DNA of 64,000 nucleotides from Gnetum montanum. Lineage: Eukaryota; Streptophyta; Gnetopsida; Gnetales; Gnetaceae. The notes beneath the pieces were generated by a model. It saw only the letters and a program-made list of their open reading frames with translations. It was not told the origin of the DNA and made no database searches. Each line of letters starts with the position of its first letter. Position 1 is the stretch's first letter. Position numbers and translations under genes: made by a program. The stretch spans positions 2,897 through 66,896 of the forward strand of contig MNCI01026298.1 of the NCBI GenBank assembly GCA_015680685.1, read 5' to 3'. Shown in pieces: positions 21,400 through 32,949 of this stretch.

Positions 21400-23609
21400 T
21401 GAATTTGAGGTGGTATTTGGTTTGAAGGGCACTCGAAGGTATTTGATGCAGAGGATGAGGGTATTGAAGATGCAAGATGATCAACCATACTAGGTTGTGA
21501 GGGTTGGAGAGGACTACTGGGTTAGAAGAAGGGTCTTTTTCTGGATTGATTATCTGAACCACTTAGTTGGAAAGCCAGTTGTAAATGTACAACCCTCGTA
21601 GCATTTTTTTGTTATGGTTGTGGAGGAATCTCACCCTGCATGAATGGAGCTGGAGGTAACTAGGTTGAAGGTGGAGGTGTATGTGTAGATGAATGTGGAG
21701 GGTTGTATGGATATGGTTTTTTCCCTCAAGTAGATGATGAATGTGTTCAATGGTACTTTGGAGGGTAATAGTGATGTTGAAATGAGGTATGACTTGCAAA
21801 ATGTCTTGGAGAGATAGATTGCTAAACATAGTACTTGTATGGATTTGGTTGCCTATAAGGGTACTGTTGCCTTGGTGATGTCATTCCCCATGATTGTGGT
21901 TGGTACCATTGTTGGTATTGTTCATAAGGTTGTGGAGGAGATCCACTTGGGTAGTAAGCTTGTTGTTGTTGGTGGACCTACCTTGGATTGCCTTGAGGAT
22001 AAGATAATCATCTAGGTGCTTGCCTACGTCCTAGTCAAGAACTCACTGCATACATTCCAAAATCTTGTAAGTGTGATACCGCCGGGCAAAAACCCTTTGG
22101 ATGTTTTTTTAAAAAAATGTTATAATTAATTTCATCATCAAATTTTTTTTCCACAACTTCCTCTATGATGGTAGCTTTGCCCTTACCTCTTTGGTAGGTA
22201 CATTCAGCTTCTTTTCACCTCCTACAATTACAATTACTATTTTGTTCTTTGTATTCCTTAGTAATCTTCATAGTAGCTTGGAATTTTTCATCTAAAGAGT
22301 TTCATAATTTATCAACCTTTTTTTAAATATTAGAAATAAATTTTTGGATGGGCAACGTTTTCCAATTCACCACTTCATCAAGTGGTAACTCCTCTTTGCC
22401 ATAAAATTGGACCTCTTGTTTCTTGATGGAAGGATTCCTATTATACTCTTCTACATTTTCCCTTTTTCACAACTCACCTTCTTCTTTTGCTACTTGCTCT
22501 ATCAGCCTTTGGATTTGATGAGCTCTGAATTTAGAAAATCTTCCTTGGGCATACATCCAAGAGTTCTTCTAGTCTCTACTCTAAGTCCATTTATGATGTC
22601 GTGAAGTTGTTCCCTTTGAAAATAATCATGGCCAACAAATTAGTATAAGACTGAATAGTATCTACCCATGGTGGCATCCAAGGGTTCATATGTTCCCTAT
22701 TTCTAGCCTTGGATTTACCTTCTCAGATTAGACACTTTGGAGTACATCTGGTATTTTTCATTAAATAGCTCTAACAGGGTACTCGATTGGCAAATGGATT
22801 TTAGTTCTAAGGACTAATACTAGCTTTCAACTTCTTTGATGAGTGTCCTAGGGAAGAGCTTGAGTTTCTGCCATTCATTTTCTATGTTTTGTAAGGCACA
22901 AGCATCATGCAAAGCTTGTAAATGTGTCTGTGGATTAGAGTTGTATCCCCCCTTAAATCTTAGGATATTATTCATATCTAGGCACTTGATTCAACTATCT
23001 CCCACATGCCTAGTTGGAATCTTTACCACCATCACCTCTTCATTCATTATGACCACCATCCTTAGATCCCTTTCCATTATGATGCTTGCTCAAGTTCCTA
23101 CCTTGATTGTTGCTCTTTTTTAAACCTAGTTTATGACTAGTGGATCACAGGTTTAGGGTTGCACCTTCATCATCAATAATAGAGGGTGGAGTATTTTCAT
23201 ATTAAGAATCCTTAGGAGGAGGATCCACATTGTCATCTTGGTTTAGTAGGAACAAGGGATTACTAAAGTGTTTCCCCTTTGTAAACTCATGGTACTACTC
23301 CTAATGTTGATGTCGCTTGTGTTGTGTTTCAGTGGGAAAATAGTCTTGAGTGTCATAACCATTTACAATGTATTCTTCATGAAGATTTAAGATGCCCAAC
23401 TTCTTAAGAGCTTGAAGCAGCATCCTAGGTATAGATCAATCAAGGGGCAAGATAATGTTGCCCTTCATATCATGCCATCATAGCTGTTCATTTTGATGTA
23501 GGATGAAGGTGAAGTCTAGTACATACTCATCTAAATGAGCATATACCACTTTGCACTCCTATGGGATTGGTGGTTTGACATCTTCACATTTTTGGGAAGA
23601 AGAAGACAT
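21400..23609 (-). pseudogene. E2 gag, decayed
   Basis: The start MSSSSQKCEDVKPPIPQE (ATG at 23607-23609) is about 150 bp from the primer site. Internal text includes KVVYAHLDEYVLDFTFI, AHQIQRLIEQVAKEEGEL and QEVQFYGKEELPLDEVVN. A knuckle-like segment YNIFLKKHPKGFCPAVSHL follows, in which the two first Cys are lost. The tail is Pro/Gln/Tyr-rich (YYPSGSPPQPYEQYQQWYQP). Many in-frame stops are present. Confidence 0.8.
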
Positions 23610-23742
23610 TTTGCAAAATGAATAAAATTATTAGTGTGCTTAGTAGTTTATATGTTGTTGAGAGTGATGTTAACCTTGAGTTTGTCCAATGATATAGATA
23701 ATATTCAGTAATCCTAGATAGCGCATGTTTCAATAAACAAAT

Positions 23743-23760
23743 TCCTCGATAACGGTGCCA
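23743..23760 (-). promoter_or_regulatory. E2 primer binding site (tRNA-Asp type)
   Basis: The minus strand reads TGGCACCGTTATCGAGGA, one base from the LTR, and fits the complement of the plant tRNA-Asp 3' end (TGGCGCCGTTGCCGGGGA). Confidence 0.85.
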
Positions 23761-23761
23761 A

Positions 23762-24668
23762 TGATGAGCAACAAGGTACCCCTATGCCCAACCATATGAA
23801 TCATAGAGCATTCACGTGCGATCCCATTGAATTTCATGGACTTTATAGTTTCTGGTGCACTAGTCTTCTAGGAAGTGAATATTGCCTTAAGGTCATTCAT
23901 TGTCTTCCCAATTACACTTGTGATGTACATTGATATGATTAAGTGTAATTGAGGCATTTGATCATTATCATTTTGTATCTTATGGTTTTGGTGTTTAAAG
24001 AGAGCTAAAGTAATTAGATTAACTAATTTAATTTAACTAATTAAGTAGTATCTAAGCAGTCTTAACATAAGCATCCAATCTAACTTTCCACACATCTTGA
24101 ACCCACATATCCACTCTTGGGTTACCAAGTGCTACGCTATTAAGCATACCAAGTAATAACACTGTTGGGATTACCAAGCAAATACATGTTACACTCAAAG
24201 TGGTCATACTTATGTATTTAATCTATCTAGCTTATGTTGGTCAATTATCTTAATTAGCTTAATTACTAGAAAACATTGAATAAGAAATTAAAAACATTAA
24301 ATACATAAATGAAATATTTAATCTATCCAAAATGTTATAAGTTTTATTAGAAAGCTCATCTTTATTACGACACATACTATCGTGCTCAAGTACAACAATG
24401 CTCAAATAAAGATCTGTACACTTAATGACTCCTACTGCAGGTACTCAGAGAAATATTCTAACTCTCAAATGAACAATTTGCAAGACCTTTGCTGCTACTA
24501 AAATCTCATTGCCATAAATGTGGCTAATAGGCATGTATTTATAGGCAAAACACAGACACTACGTCAATGGGGCTTCATCAACATCTGATATGATCCATCG
24601 ACAAGGCCCAATCGATGAAGCTACGTCGATGAGGCCTCATCATCATAGCTAAGAAATGAGACTCATCA
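23762..24668 (-). repeat. E2 5' LTR (907 bp)
   Basis: It begins TGATGAGCAACAAGG and ends GAAATGAGACTCATCA, paired with 11756-12663. It lies beside the primer site and is followed by the target duplication GGTAG. U3 holds the TATA box (24536-24543) and the palindrome GATGAGGCCTCATC (24628-24641). Confidence 0.93.
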
Positions 24669-24673
24669 GGTAG

Positions 24674-25990
24674 GTATTATTCTCTCTTTCATTGATGCCT
24701 AGGACATGGAGTTTCTTAAAATGAGTAGCTTCACCACATTATAAATAGACTCTAGAATAAAACTAAAGAAACTCTTGGGATCTATGACTAAGGAAGACTT
24801 TTAGAGATGAAAGCCTATTATATTCAAAGGTTGATTGATCAAATAAAAAAGAAATAAGAAGAGTTGAAGAAGAGAGAAAGTGCAAAATAATATAACAAGA
24901 ATCCCTTCATTTACAAAAGGAAGGTGCATTTCTATGATTCAAAAAAGGAAGCACCACTAGATAAAGTGGTACAGAGAAAAACCTTATGAGTCTGGAAATC
25001 TACTATTAAGATATCAACTAAAATGGCTCAAATGTGGAACTCCTTGGATGAGAAGTTCCAAACTACTCTTAAAATAGTAGAGGAGAGGATGAAGCAAGGA
25101 AGTGGATATAAAGACAAAATAATAATAAAAGATACAAGAAGTGATCATTATTAGTAGAAAGCTAAGGCTACAACTATTGATAAAATTGTAGGTTTGGAAA
25201 CAAATGATGATGAATGTGGAATTTTCTGATATGAACATCCCAAAGGATTTTTTCCTATAGTGTTACATCTACAAGAATATGAGATGTATGCATTAAACCT
25301 GAAGTTGTTAAGGAAGAAACCACCTAAGGGATTACCTTATTCACAAGGCAATTACAAGTAGTAGTTTCACCAAACACAATATTATCCAAGTGGAGTACCT
25401 CCTCAACCTTAGGAGTAGTATAAGCAATGGCAAAATCCATAGTCGTGGGGGATGCCACCACCACAATAGCAATATCCTTACCAATAGCTAGATCCTTATG
25501 GATATTATGTCCAGTAGCCTGTATCTCCTCATGGCTCTAGAAGCAACACTCCTTTCACTACTGACTATCACCCTTCAGAATATTATTGAATTCCTACTCC
25601 AAGATTTGAATCTCCCTCTACTTATCCTTCTTCATATCCATCACCTAACCATGCACCTTCTAATACCACTCTTTTGCCACTTGCATGACTGATGTAAGGG
25701 AAAATTCCACTATAGCCACTACAACATAATGCGATGAGTGTAATCAACTTATAGTTGGATGATTATCTAGGTGGCTATAAGCATAAGCCTCAAAGATGGC
25801 TTTCTTTATGTCACATAATCCATAAAATCCTTCACAAACATCCATGGTTACTAAGCCTACATCAACTACTTCTAGAATTACCATTGATGCTACTTTAAAT
25901 AAAATGTTCCCTAATGTACATGCTATCATGTTAATGCATGCAGTCATAGATTAGATCAAGACTAGCCATCTTCTAAAGAAATGATCTAAT
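24674..25990 (+). pseudogene. H1 gag, second part
   Basis: It resumes at the point where E2 interrupted it, with YYSLFH and a CLGHG-like segment matching ALLNNCLGHGFSKE of C. It continues with ETLGIYD, YIQRLIDQI and FIYKRKVHFYDSKKEAPLDK. The knuckle-like motif is ECGIF-YEHPKGFFPIVLHL near 25215-25260. The tail is Pro/Gln/Tyr-rich (QYYPSGVPPQP, then SWGMPPPQ). In-frame stops are frequent. Confidence 0.8.
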
Positions 25991-26039
25991 CTTGGGATTC
26001 CCCAAATCTATTTGCAAATTACAAGAAGCGATCCATACA

Positions 26040-26163
26040 AAGGTCTACTAGATTTCAGTTTTGGGGTAAACTTAATTTCTTAGGAAATGTATAAGACCTA
26101 AAATTCTTCTTCATTAAAGAAATGTAATACTAGGTTAGAACTTGCAAATTAGTCCATCACTAC
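26040..26163 (+). pseudogene. H1 protease, N-terminal half
   Basis: GLLDFSFGVNLIS corresponds to the retropepsin active-site region and keeps the Asp. It is followed by EMYKT and NTRLELAN-SITT, where element B is inserted after the site ACTAC. The C-terminal half is at 32276. Confidence 0.75.
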
Positions 26164-27142
26164 TGATGAGCGGCGAGGTACCCCTACACTCAACCATACG
26201 AATACGAGCATTCATGCACGATCCGGTCAAACTCCATGGACAGGCTAGTTGTGGTATCTAGATAGTTACACATTGATCATAGTTTGTTGTCTTCCCACCT
26301 AGACTAGTATTTGCTTTGTCATGTATGGTTTAGTCTAGAGTGAGGCATATGATGTGATCCTAAACTAGTGCTACTCCTAGAGACAATGGAAAATAACCTT
26401 GATTAAACTAATAAGAAATAGGAAATGAAGCCTAAGCTAGCCTAAGTGCGATGAGCATCCGTTCCTTAATCATCTGTACACATCTTGGACCTCATGCATG
26501 ACTACTTCTAGGATTACCAAGTGTAGATACTAGGTACGCTACTGGGTTACCAAGTAGTCACACTTAAATGCTTGAGATTAAGTTGTACTCATTCCACATT
26601 TAACAATAGAAATAGTAAATGATGATAAAGAAGTATTAACTAAGAAAACAATAAATAACAATAACAATTAAATAATTAAAACTAAGTGAATGCTGCAATG
26701 ATGAAGTAATCTCAATCTTTATTTCCGATCATATGTGTGTCCAAGTACGTCATGCTCAAATAAAGGTTCCATACAATTACAAGCATCACACTACGGGCAT
26801 GCACTTGGGAAAATAGTCTAACTCCTATGAAAAAAAACTAAAAGAGCTTCCCTAAAATTAACCCAAAAGATGCCTATGTGCAACAGGTGCACGTTTATTT
26901 ATAGCTAAAAATAGACTTTGTGTAAACGGGGCCGTGTCAACGCATGGGTGGATGCGTTGACAAGGGCATCAATGCGGCTACATATATAGGGCCCTGTATA
27001 TGTAGCCTAGTTAATGCAGCCTCGATATTGGGGGTACGATATTAGGACTCATCAAATAATAGGGCTCCGATAACAGGGCTCCAATAATAGCACCTGGTTA
27101 ACAAGGGTATGATATCAGCACATGGCAAACTGTGATTCATCA
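26164..27142 (-). repeat. B 3' LTR (979 bp)
   Basis: It starts TGATGAGCGGCGAGG and ends GTGATTCATCA, followed by TACCCCCATGACTG, the inverted purine tract. On the minus strand TATAAATA is at 26896-26903. A near-perfect 32-bp palindrome with arms GGCTACATATA and TATATGTAGCC (26976-27007) lies about 75 bp upstream of it. Confidence 0.9.
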
Positions 27143-27315
27143 TACCCCCATGACTGAATAACAACTTGTCCTCAAGTCAAAGAAAGTGAGGAATAAGCTC
27201 AATTGATTACACAGTGGATAGGTATGGGATTATTGACTGACTGGAAATTTATTCATGCCACAGTGGATATGAAAAAATTGGGACATAGACACAAAATTAT
27301 AGAATTTATTGGAAC

Positions 27316-27741
27316 TCATGGGGTTCCCAATAGTAGTGGCTCCTCCATGGATGCCTTTCCTTTGTTCTGCATGCTAGGCTTATAATATTGATACCATTGA
27401 AGAAGTGCCTGACATTTCCTTTCTTCTATATGTGGATTATGAGCCATCCATACTGATGTTCCAATGTTTGATGGAGTCAACACTTTCCATGGACACAGGA
27501 GCTGCAGAAACACTTGATTGGCCTTGAAATGCCATGCCACAAATAGCCGTCATTCCTCTTCATAGGATTAGGCCTCCATTTTCTTGGATATATTATGTAG
27601 TAACAAGAGTTCCATGATGGATGTTGAATGATTGTGCCTTTTTCTCTGCATGTTCTGCATGAGGTCCTTGGCCTCTACCTCCCCTAGGTTGTTCAGTTGC
27701 ACCTTGAGTAGGTCCTCCTTGTTGTCTTCTTTTAGGACCAT
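27316..27741 (-). pseudogene. B relic of ORF3 (start and end joined)
   Basis: On the minus strand the ATGG at 27741 follows a conserved GTGATTATAG acceptor, as at the ORF3 start of E2. The start reads DGPKRRQQGGPTQGATEQPR and is charged. The end (27316-27540) reads CPWKVLTPSNIGTSVWMAHN, HIEERKCQALLQWYQ and MEEPLLLGTP before TGA, matching the tails in A and C. Most of the long E2 ORF3 between these ends is absent. Confidence 0.6.
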
Positions 27742-27804
27742 CTATAATCACAAAAAGATCAATTTTTAGTAACGTTATTGAAAAAAGGTTCAATGATTTC
27801 ATAC

Positions 27805-29151
27805 CTTACTCATTGCCTTTAATAAATGTTGAATTCTCTACTTAGTGTGATTTTAGAGTTAGAAATTTTTTTTGAGAAAGTGGCCCTAAAAGTTTAATGT
27901 CGGACCTAGTTTGTTGAGGTGACACATAAAAGGACCTGGTTTTGAGGAATGTTTGATAAAATAATAACAAAGGAAAGAATAGATTTGGCAATGAAATACT
28001 CAGAGGGTATAAGATGATGTGGTGGTGTGCAACAAGTACAAATTACAAAAGTCATGCAAGTGGGTCTTCCCCAAAGTAGGTTCCAACCTATAATGCCCTT
28101 GTGTAACCACACCTTAAAATGTTCATAGGCACTATAAGGGTTAAATGTAATCTATGACGATGCAACAAAACACACACATGTTAATACCACTATGATGAGA
28201 TATGAATTCAATGCTATACAAGACATGAGTCACAATTACATGAACAACAAGATGACATGAATTGTAGAAAGGATTGCAAAGATTAGGACATGAGGTAACA
28301 AACTCAAGGCACAATGAATTCTTAGTGTAAGGCATGATTAATGTGTCATTAACCTGTCACTCAAAAATCATGACCAAGTCTATTCCTCTGATCAGTGACA
28401 TTGCATTATTTTTTCCCAATGATAGACAATAATATGAGCACCATGACAATAAGGTGTATGATCACTTGCCATTTTGTTCAAGGGAGGAGTGATTCGGAAT
28501 TGCTTTGCGGCACTTTGATCTTGATCTTTTCTTTTTCTTCTTATCTTTTTTTTATGTGGCCACTTTGGCACACTCTTCTTGCTCTTTTTTTTTTGAATGT
28601 TTAATCTAGAGAAGCTGCCTACCTATAGGCATGGATGCATGTCTTTCCAGTGGGACCCCCTAGAATAACATTGAGTTTCCTTGATTGAGTGCATTTTGAT
28701 TATTTTTACTCCCATTTTTCATTAGATCTACAAGGATCTTAGTACAACCAAGATGCATGATAGCACCTATAGATGTCACCAAAGAGAATCCACAAGTTCC
28801 CTTGATGTCACATCTTGGCCATTCCCTCTTAGTCCATCATTTTTCACTCTGGGCATAATGAGCATAAAATTACTTTTAAGTTTCATGATGATAGGAATAC
28901 CATTGTACTTAGAGTAGAACCTCTTATTAATAGAATGGTTGGGTGGATGTGGTGGGTTTGCTATCCAAATAATTAATCACCTGAGACTTGTTAGCAATAA
29001 ACAACATCTCAAGCAATGAGCCACATGAGTGTTTTATTCGTAGATGAGATTACTCATAAAAAGATAAAACAATGAATTAAAAGGTGAAAAACTAGAAAAC
29101 AAAAAGTTAAAAAATTAAAGGAACAACAAAAAATTTATTAATTCTGTGTTG
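27805..29151 (-). other. B non-coding middle region
   Basis: It holds conserved text shared with C (GGTTACACAAGGGCATTATA near 28110 on the minus strand, and CTAGGGGGTCCCACTGGAAA near 28665) plus the T-rich tract after gag (29040-29140). The U3-like palindrome and TATA seen here in C, E2 and H1 are not evident. No pol domain is seen. Confidence 0.6.
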
Positions 29152-31167
29152 TTAGAATGGAGGGTGCCCCCCATAACTAAATGGTTGAGCATGGATAGAA
29201 TTAATAAATGGAAGATGGGGATCCTTGCATGTTAAAAATATTGGATCCTTGTCATATTTACCCCATTGGGGTTCACACACTTGATTAGAGTTCACATAGT
29301 GGGGCAAGTTATAAGATGTGGTTAATTTATAAGGAGTTGACCCACTATGGTACTTGTGACCGTAAGATGGTATGCAAGGATCAGCATGTCTCCCTATGTG
29401 GCAATATTCATTGGGCCCCATGGTTGTTGGAGTGTTGGTTGTTGGCCCAGATAGAGTAATAGGAGACATTGAGTTTGAGGAGGAAAATGCATCACAGCGT
29501 TGAACCTGTGCTAAGTTGGAGGATGCAGTGGTTTTGGAACTGTGTTGTCTCTTTCTACAGTCCTACCTAAAGAAAGGAAGCTTTCAATGTTGTGGAGGGT
29601 TCCCACTCCTATTGACAGTGGCAACACAAGTAACATTCATGGGTTGGTGCTATGATGTAAAGCCTTCTGGCACAACTGATGGCAATGTAGAAGAGGGTGA
29701 AGTATGAGAATATTGTGGTTGAGGAGAAGTGTAAGGCACATGAGGTGGTGATCTTGTTGGAGAGGACATGGGTGGATAGTACTTGGAAGAATGATAACGA
29801 TGAGGTGAGGTAGAGGATGTTGATCTCATTGGAGAACTAGGGTGTTGAACATAATAAGCATTTGACGTTGGGACATATGAAGGGTATGGTCTAGTTGGTG
29901 GTGGACTCCTCCACGACCTAGGTTTTTGCCAGTATGGTTGGACCTGATATTTCTATATGAAATCTGGATGTAACATTCCTTCCCAATGCTCATGTAAATG
30001 TAACAAAACTAGACATTAGCCTTTGGGGTGATCATATAGATAGACGTTACATTGATATGTGAAATTGGAAGTTGAGTTCTTATTCTTATTATCTTCTACC
30101 CTTTGTTTCGATTTTCGCATGGTGTCCTATCCTATTTCTCGATTTGGTATAGTTCTTCCTCTAATAATGTTGGCATATTCTCCACATCTATCATGTACCT
30201 AGTTCTTCATCTTATTACTCTTTGCCTCAATTTCATCTAGTGATTGTAGGATTGGCAAAGATGATTTCACCTCCTTGAAGTGAGTTGATTTCTCCTCTTC
30301 ATGATCATGGACACTGTTTAAGTTAAGATTTTGGTCCTGTTGAGAACTTTCAACATTATCCCATTTGGCTATTTCTCCTTCTTCTTTTGCTACCTTCTTA
30401 ATAAGATCTTGGAATTTATGGGTTTTTAGCTCATATAGTTGACCTTGGACATACATCCCTAGGATCTCCCTTGTTTCATTACAAAGCCCATCTATGATAT
30501 GGTACATTAGCCCTTCCTTGGAGAACCCATGGCCTCGGCAGTTGTTTAACAATGCATAATATCTTTCTAANGGCCATGGGTTCTCCAAGGAAGGGCTAAT
30601 GTACCATATCATNTTCCATTCTTGGATTTTTCTCCTCAAGGATGACACTCTCGCATAGGTTTGATATCTTTCATTGAAGAGTTCTACCATTATCAGCCAA
30701 CGTCGAATTGGTTTTGGTTTTAACAACCTATACCATACTTTTGCTTGGCCAACGAGTGTCAGAGGAAAGAGCTTAAGGTTTTTCCATCCATTATCACTGT
30801 CATTCCATGCACAGGCATCATGGAAGGCTTGTAGATAATGTTGGGGATCTAAATCATAGCCTCCTGAAAACTTAGGAAAGTTATTTAAGTCAAGCTTGGG
30901 TAGACGGCTTTCCTTACAATACCTTCGAGGTATTTGAATAGCCTCTTGTATTTCTGTTAAGCTTGTAGTGGCCAGTAGGGGTTCATTGTCATTAGGTATG
31001 TTATGCAGTTGTGAGTTGGGATGATGTTATTTGCGTTGATGCTCATAAGATACCCTTACATCAAATTTGGTACTCCAAACTTCATCTTCATTATCATATA
31101 ATTTGTTGGTTCTTCAATGAGTTGCCCTACTAGTTGTTGCATTATCACTATCTTGTGAAAGAGACAT
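29152..31167 (-). pseudogene. B gag, decayed
   Basis: The start MSLSQDSDNATTSRATH at 31167 is preceded by the leader. Internal text includes RLPKLDLNNFPKFSGGYDLD, AWNDSDNGWKNLKLFPLTL, VELFNERYQTYARVSSLRRK and GLCNETREILGMYVQGQLYE. The Pro/Thr-rich tail and end AQPFSYGGHPPF match A and C. Between QEW and LERYY the expected ~11 codons are replaced by an inverted 41-bp piece between two Ns (30571 and 30613). This gag has few stops compared with E0 and H1, which fits a younger copy. Confidence 0.85.
30571..30613. other. Inverted 41-bp piece between two Ns
   Basis: Bases 30572-30612 are the exact reverse complement of 30495-30535 in the same gag (the GHGFSKEGLMYHI region). Both sides are single Ns. 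This is very likely an assembly filler and not biological. Confidence 0.85.
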
Positions 31168-31285
31168 GGTTGTGAACCATGTGTGACTTAATTGAATTGA
31201 ATTTAATTTATTTTCTAAAGGATATATCGTTAATACTTGTTATAGCGATCTTGTATGATATAACTAATCTAAATAACTAGCACCA

Positions 31286-31303
31286 TCCCTGGCAATGAAG
31301 CCA
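31286..31303 (-). promoter_or_regulatory. B primer binding site (tRNA-Asp type)
   Basis: The minus strand reads TGGCTTCATTGCCAGGGA, one base from the LTR. It is a decayed match to TGGCGCCGTTGCCGGGGA. Confidence 0.8.
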
Positions 31304-31304
31304 A

Positions 31305-32270
31305 TGATGAGTGGCAAGGTACCCCTACACTCAATCATACAAATACAAGTATTCATGCATGATTCGGTCGAACTCCATGGATAGGCTAGTTGTGGTATCT
31401 AGATAGTTACACATCGATCACAATTTATTGTCTTCCCACCTAGACTAGTATTTGCTTTATCATGTATGGTTTAGTCTAGAGTGAGGTGTATGATGTGATC
31501 TTAAACTAGTTCTACTCCTAGAGACAATGGAAAATAATCTTGATTAAACTAATAAGAAATAGGAAATGAAGTCTAAGCTAGCCTAAGTGTGATGAGCATC
31601 CATTCCTTAATCATCCGTACACATCTTGGACCTCGTTCACGACTACTACTGAGATTACCAAGCGTAGATCCTAGGTACACTACTGGGTTACCAAGTAGTC
31701 ACACTTAAATGCTCCTGATTAAGTTGTACTCATTCTACATTTAACAATAGGAATAGTAAATGATGATAAATAAGTATTAACTAAGAAAACAATAAATAAA
31801 AATAACAATTAAATAATTAAAAATAAGTGAATGCTTCAATGATGAAGTAATCTCGATCTTTATTGTCGATCATGTGTGTGTCCAAGTACATCGCACTCGG
31901 ATAAAGGTTCCATACAATTACAAGCATCACACTATTGGCATGCACTTGGGAAAATAGTCTAACTCCTACAAAAAAAACTGCAAGAGCTTCCATACAATTA
32001 ACCCAAAAGATGCCTAAGTGCAACAGGTGCATGCTTATTTATAGCTAAAAATAGAATTTGCATAAACGGGGCAGCATCGACGCATGGGTGAATGCGTCGA
32101 TAGGGTAGCGTATACGGGACCCTGTATACTTAGCTTAGTTAATGTAGCCTTGATATCAGGGTTCTGATAACAGGGGTCCAATATCAGGACTCATAAGATA
32201 ACAAGGCTCCAATATCAGCACCTAGTTAACAAGGGTCTGATATCAGCACTTGGCAAACCACAATTCATCA
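31305..32270 (-). repeat. B 5' LTR (966 bp)
   Basis: It starts TGATGAGTGGCAAGG and ends CACAATTCATCA, followed by the target duplication ACTAC. TATAAATA on the minus strand is at 32036-32043. It matches 26164-27142 along its whole length, with scattered transitions. Confidence 0.9.
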
Positions 32271-32275
32271 ACTAC

Positions 32276-32560
32276 TCCATTAGAATTGGTGAAAGACATG
32301 GTGATTACCATCTATGATTGGTTATACCCAATAGATTTTCTATTGATCCATGTAAAAAATTGCAAGGGGGACTTCCCTATTATCATGGGAAGAGCTTAGC
32401 TTAGTACTATTGATGTTAAGATGGGGATTAGAGACCCTTTCTTGGAAATTTCCAAGGAAAATGATTTTAAAAAGATCGAGAAGAAGTGAGTTTCATGCAT
32501 CACATACAGTGCTATAGGATGCCATTGCATGTAGAGAATATGGAATTAGAAACGTACATC
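32276..32560 (+). pseudogene. H1 protease, C-terminal half
   Basis: Immediately after B and its target duplication the reading continues with PLELVKDMVITIYDW, PIDFLLIHVKNCKGDFPIIM and LSTIDVKMGIRDPFLEISKE. These match residues of the E0 and E2 proteases in the same order. It ends with GCHCM followed by a stop, like CNCVQKL in E0. Confidence 0.85.
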
Positions 32561-32949
32561 TATCCAAGCATGCAATTAGTGTGCAAAAACATTAAGTATT
32601 CAAAGGTGCCTATATGCAACAGCCATAGGAAAAGAAGGCACCCAATGGCTAACACCAAATAATAGTTTTGAATCCATAATATTCATGGAACTAGTGGAGC
32701 TCCTCACAAGCACCTACATAGATAACTTGGATGGACTTGAGCAAATCCATAAAAAAATCTCCTACAAAAATAAGGATATAGACTGGAAAAAGTTTAAAAT
32801 CCCTAATGATTTCAAGTAGGAGCCTCTTGAACTCAAGTCTTTGCCAATAGTATTAGAGTATGCTTGTCTTAATAATGGTAATCTAGTAATAATCAATGTC
32901 AATCTTACCCAAGACTAGAAATAGAAGTAGCTAAAATAGTAAAAAAAAT

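Larger units (their letters stand above)
11756..24668 (-). mobile_element. E2: complete 12.9-kb Athila-like gypsy retrotransposon with ORF3
   Basis: LTRs of 907 and 908 bp flank gag, protease, RT, RNase H, integrase, an intron-bearing promoter module and ORF3, all on the minus strand. Exact 5-bp target duplications GGTAG lie at 11751-11755 and 24669-24673. A tRNA-Asp-type primer site adjoins the 5' LTR and a purine tract (GTCGTGGGGCTA on the minus strand) adjoins the 3' LTR. All ORFs are broken, so the copy is dead. It sits within gag of H1. Confidence 0.93.
26164..32270 (-). mobile_element. B: gag-only (TR-GAG-like) LTR retrotransposon, complete
   Basis: A 6.1-kb minus-strand element has LTRs of 979 bp (3') and 966 bp (5'), a primer site, gag and an ORF3-tail relic. 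Exact target duplications ACTAC lie at 26159-26163 and 32271-32275. No pol domain is readable between gag and the 3' LTR. It splits the H1 protease. It shares gag wording with A and C but has its own LTR subtype ending in TTCATCA. Confidence 0.92.
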
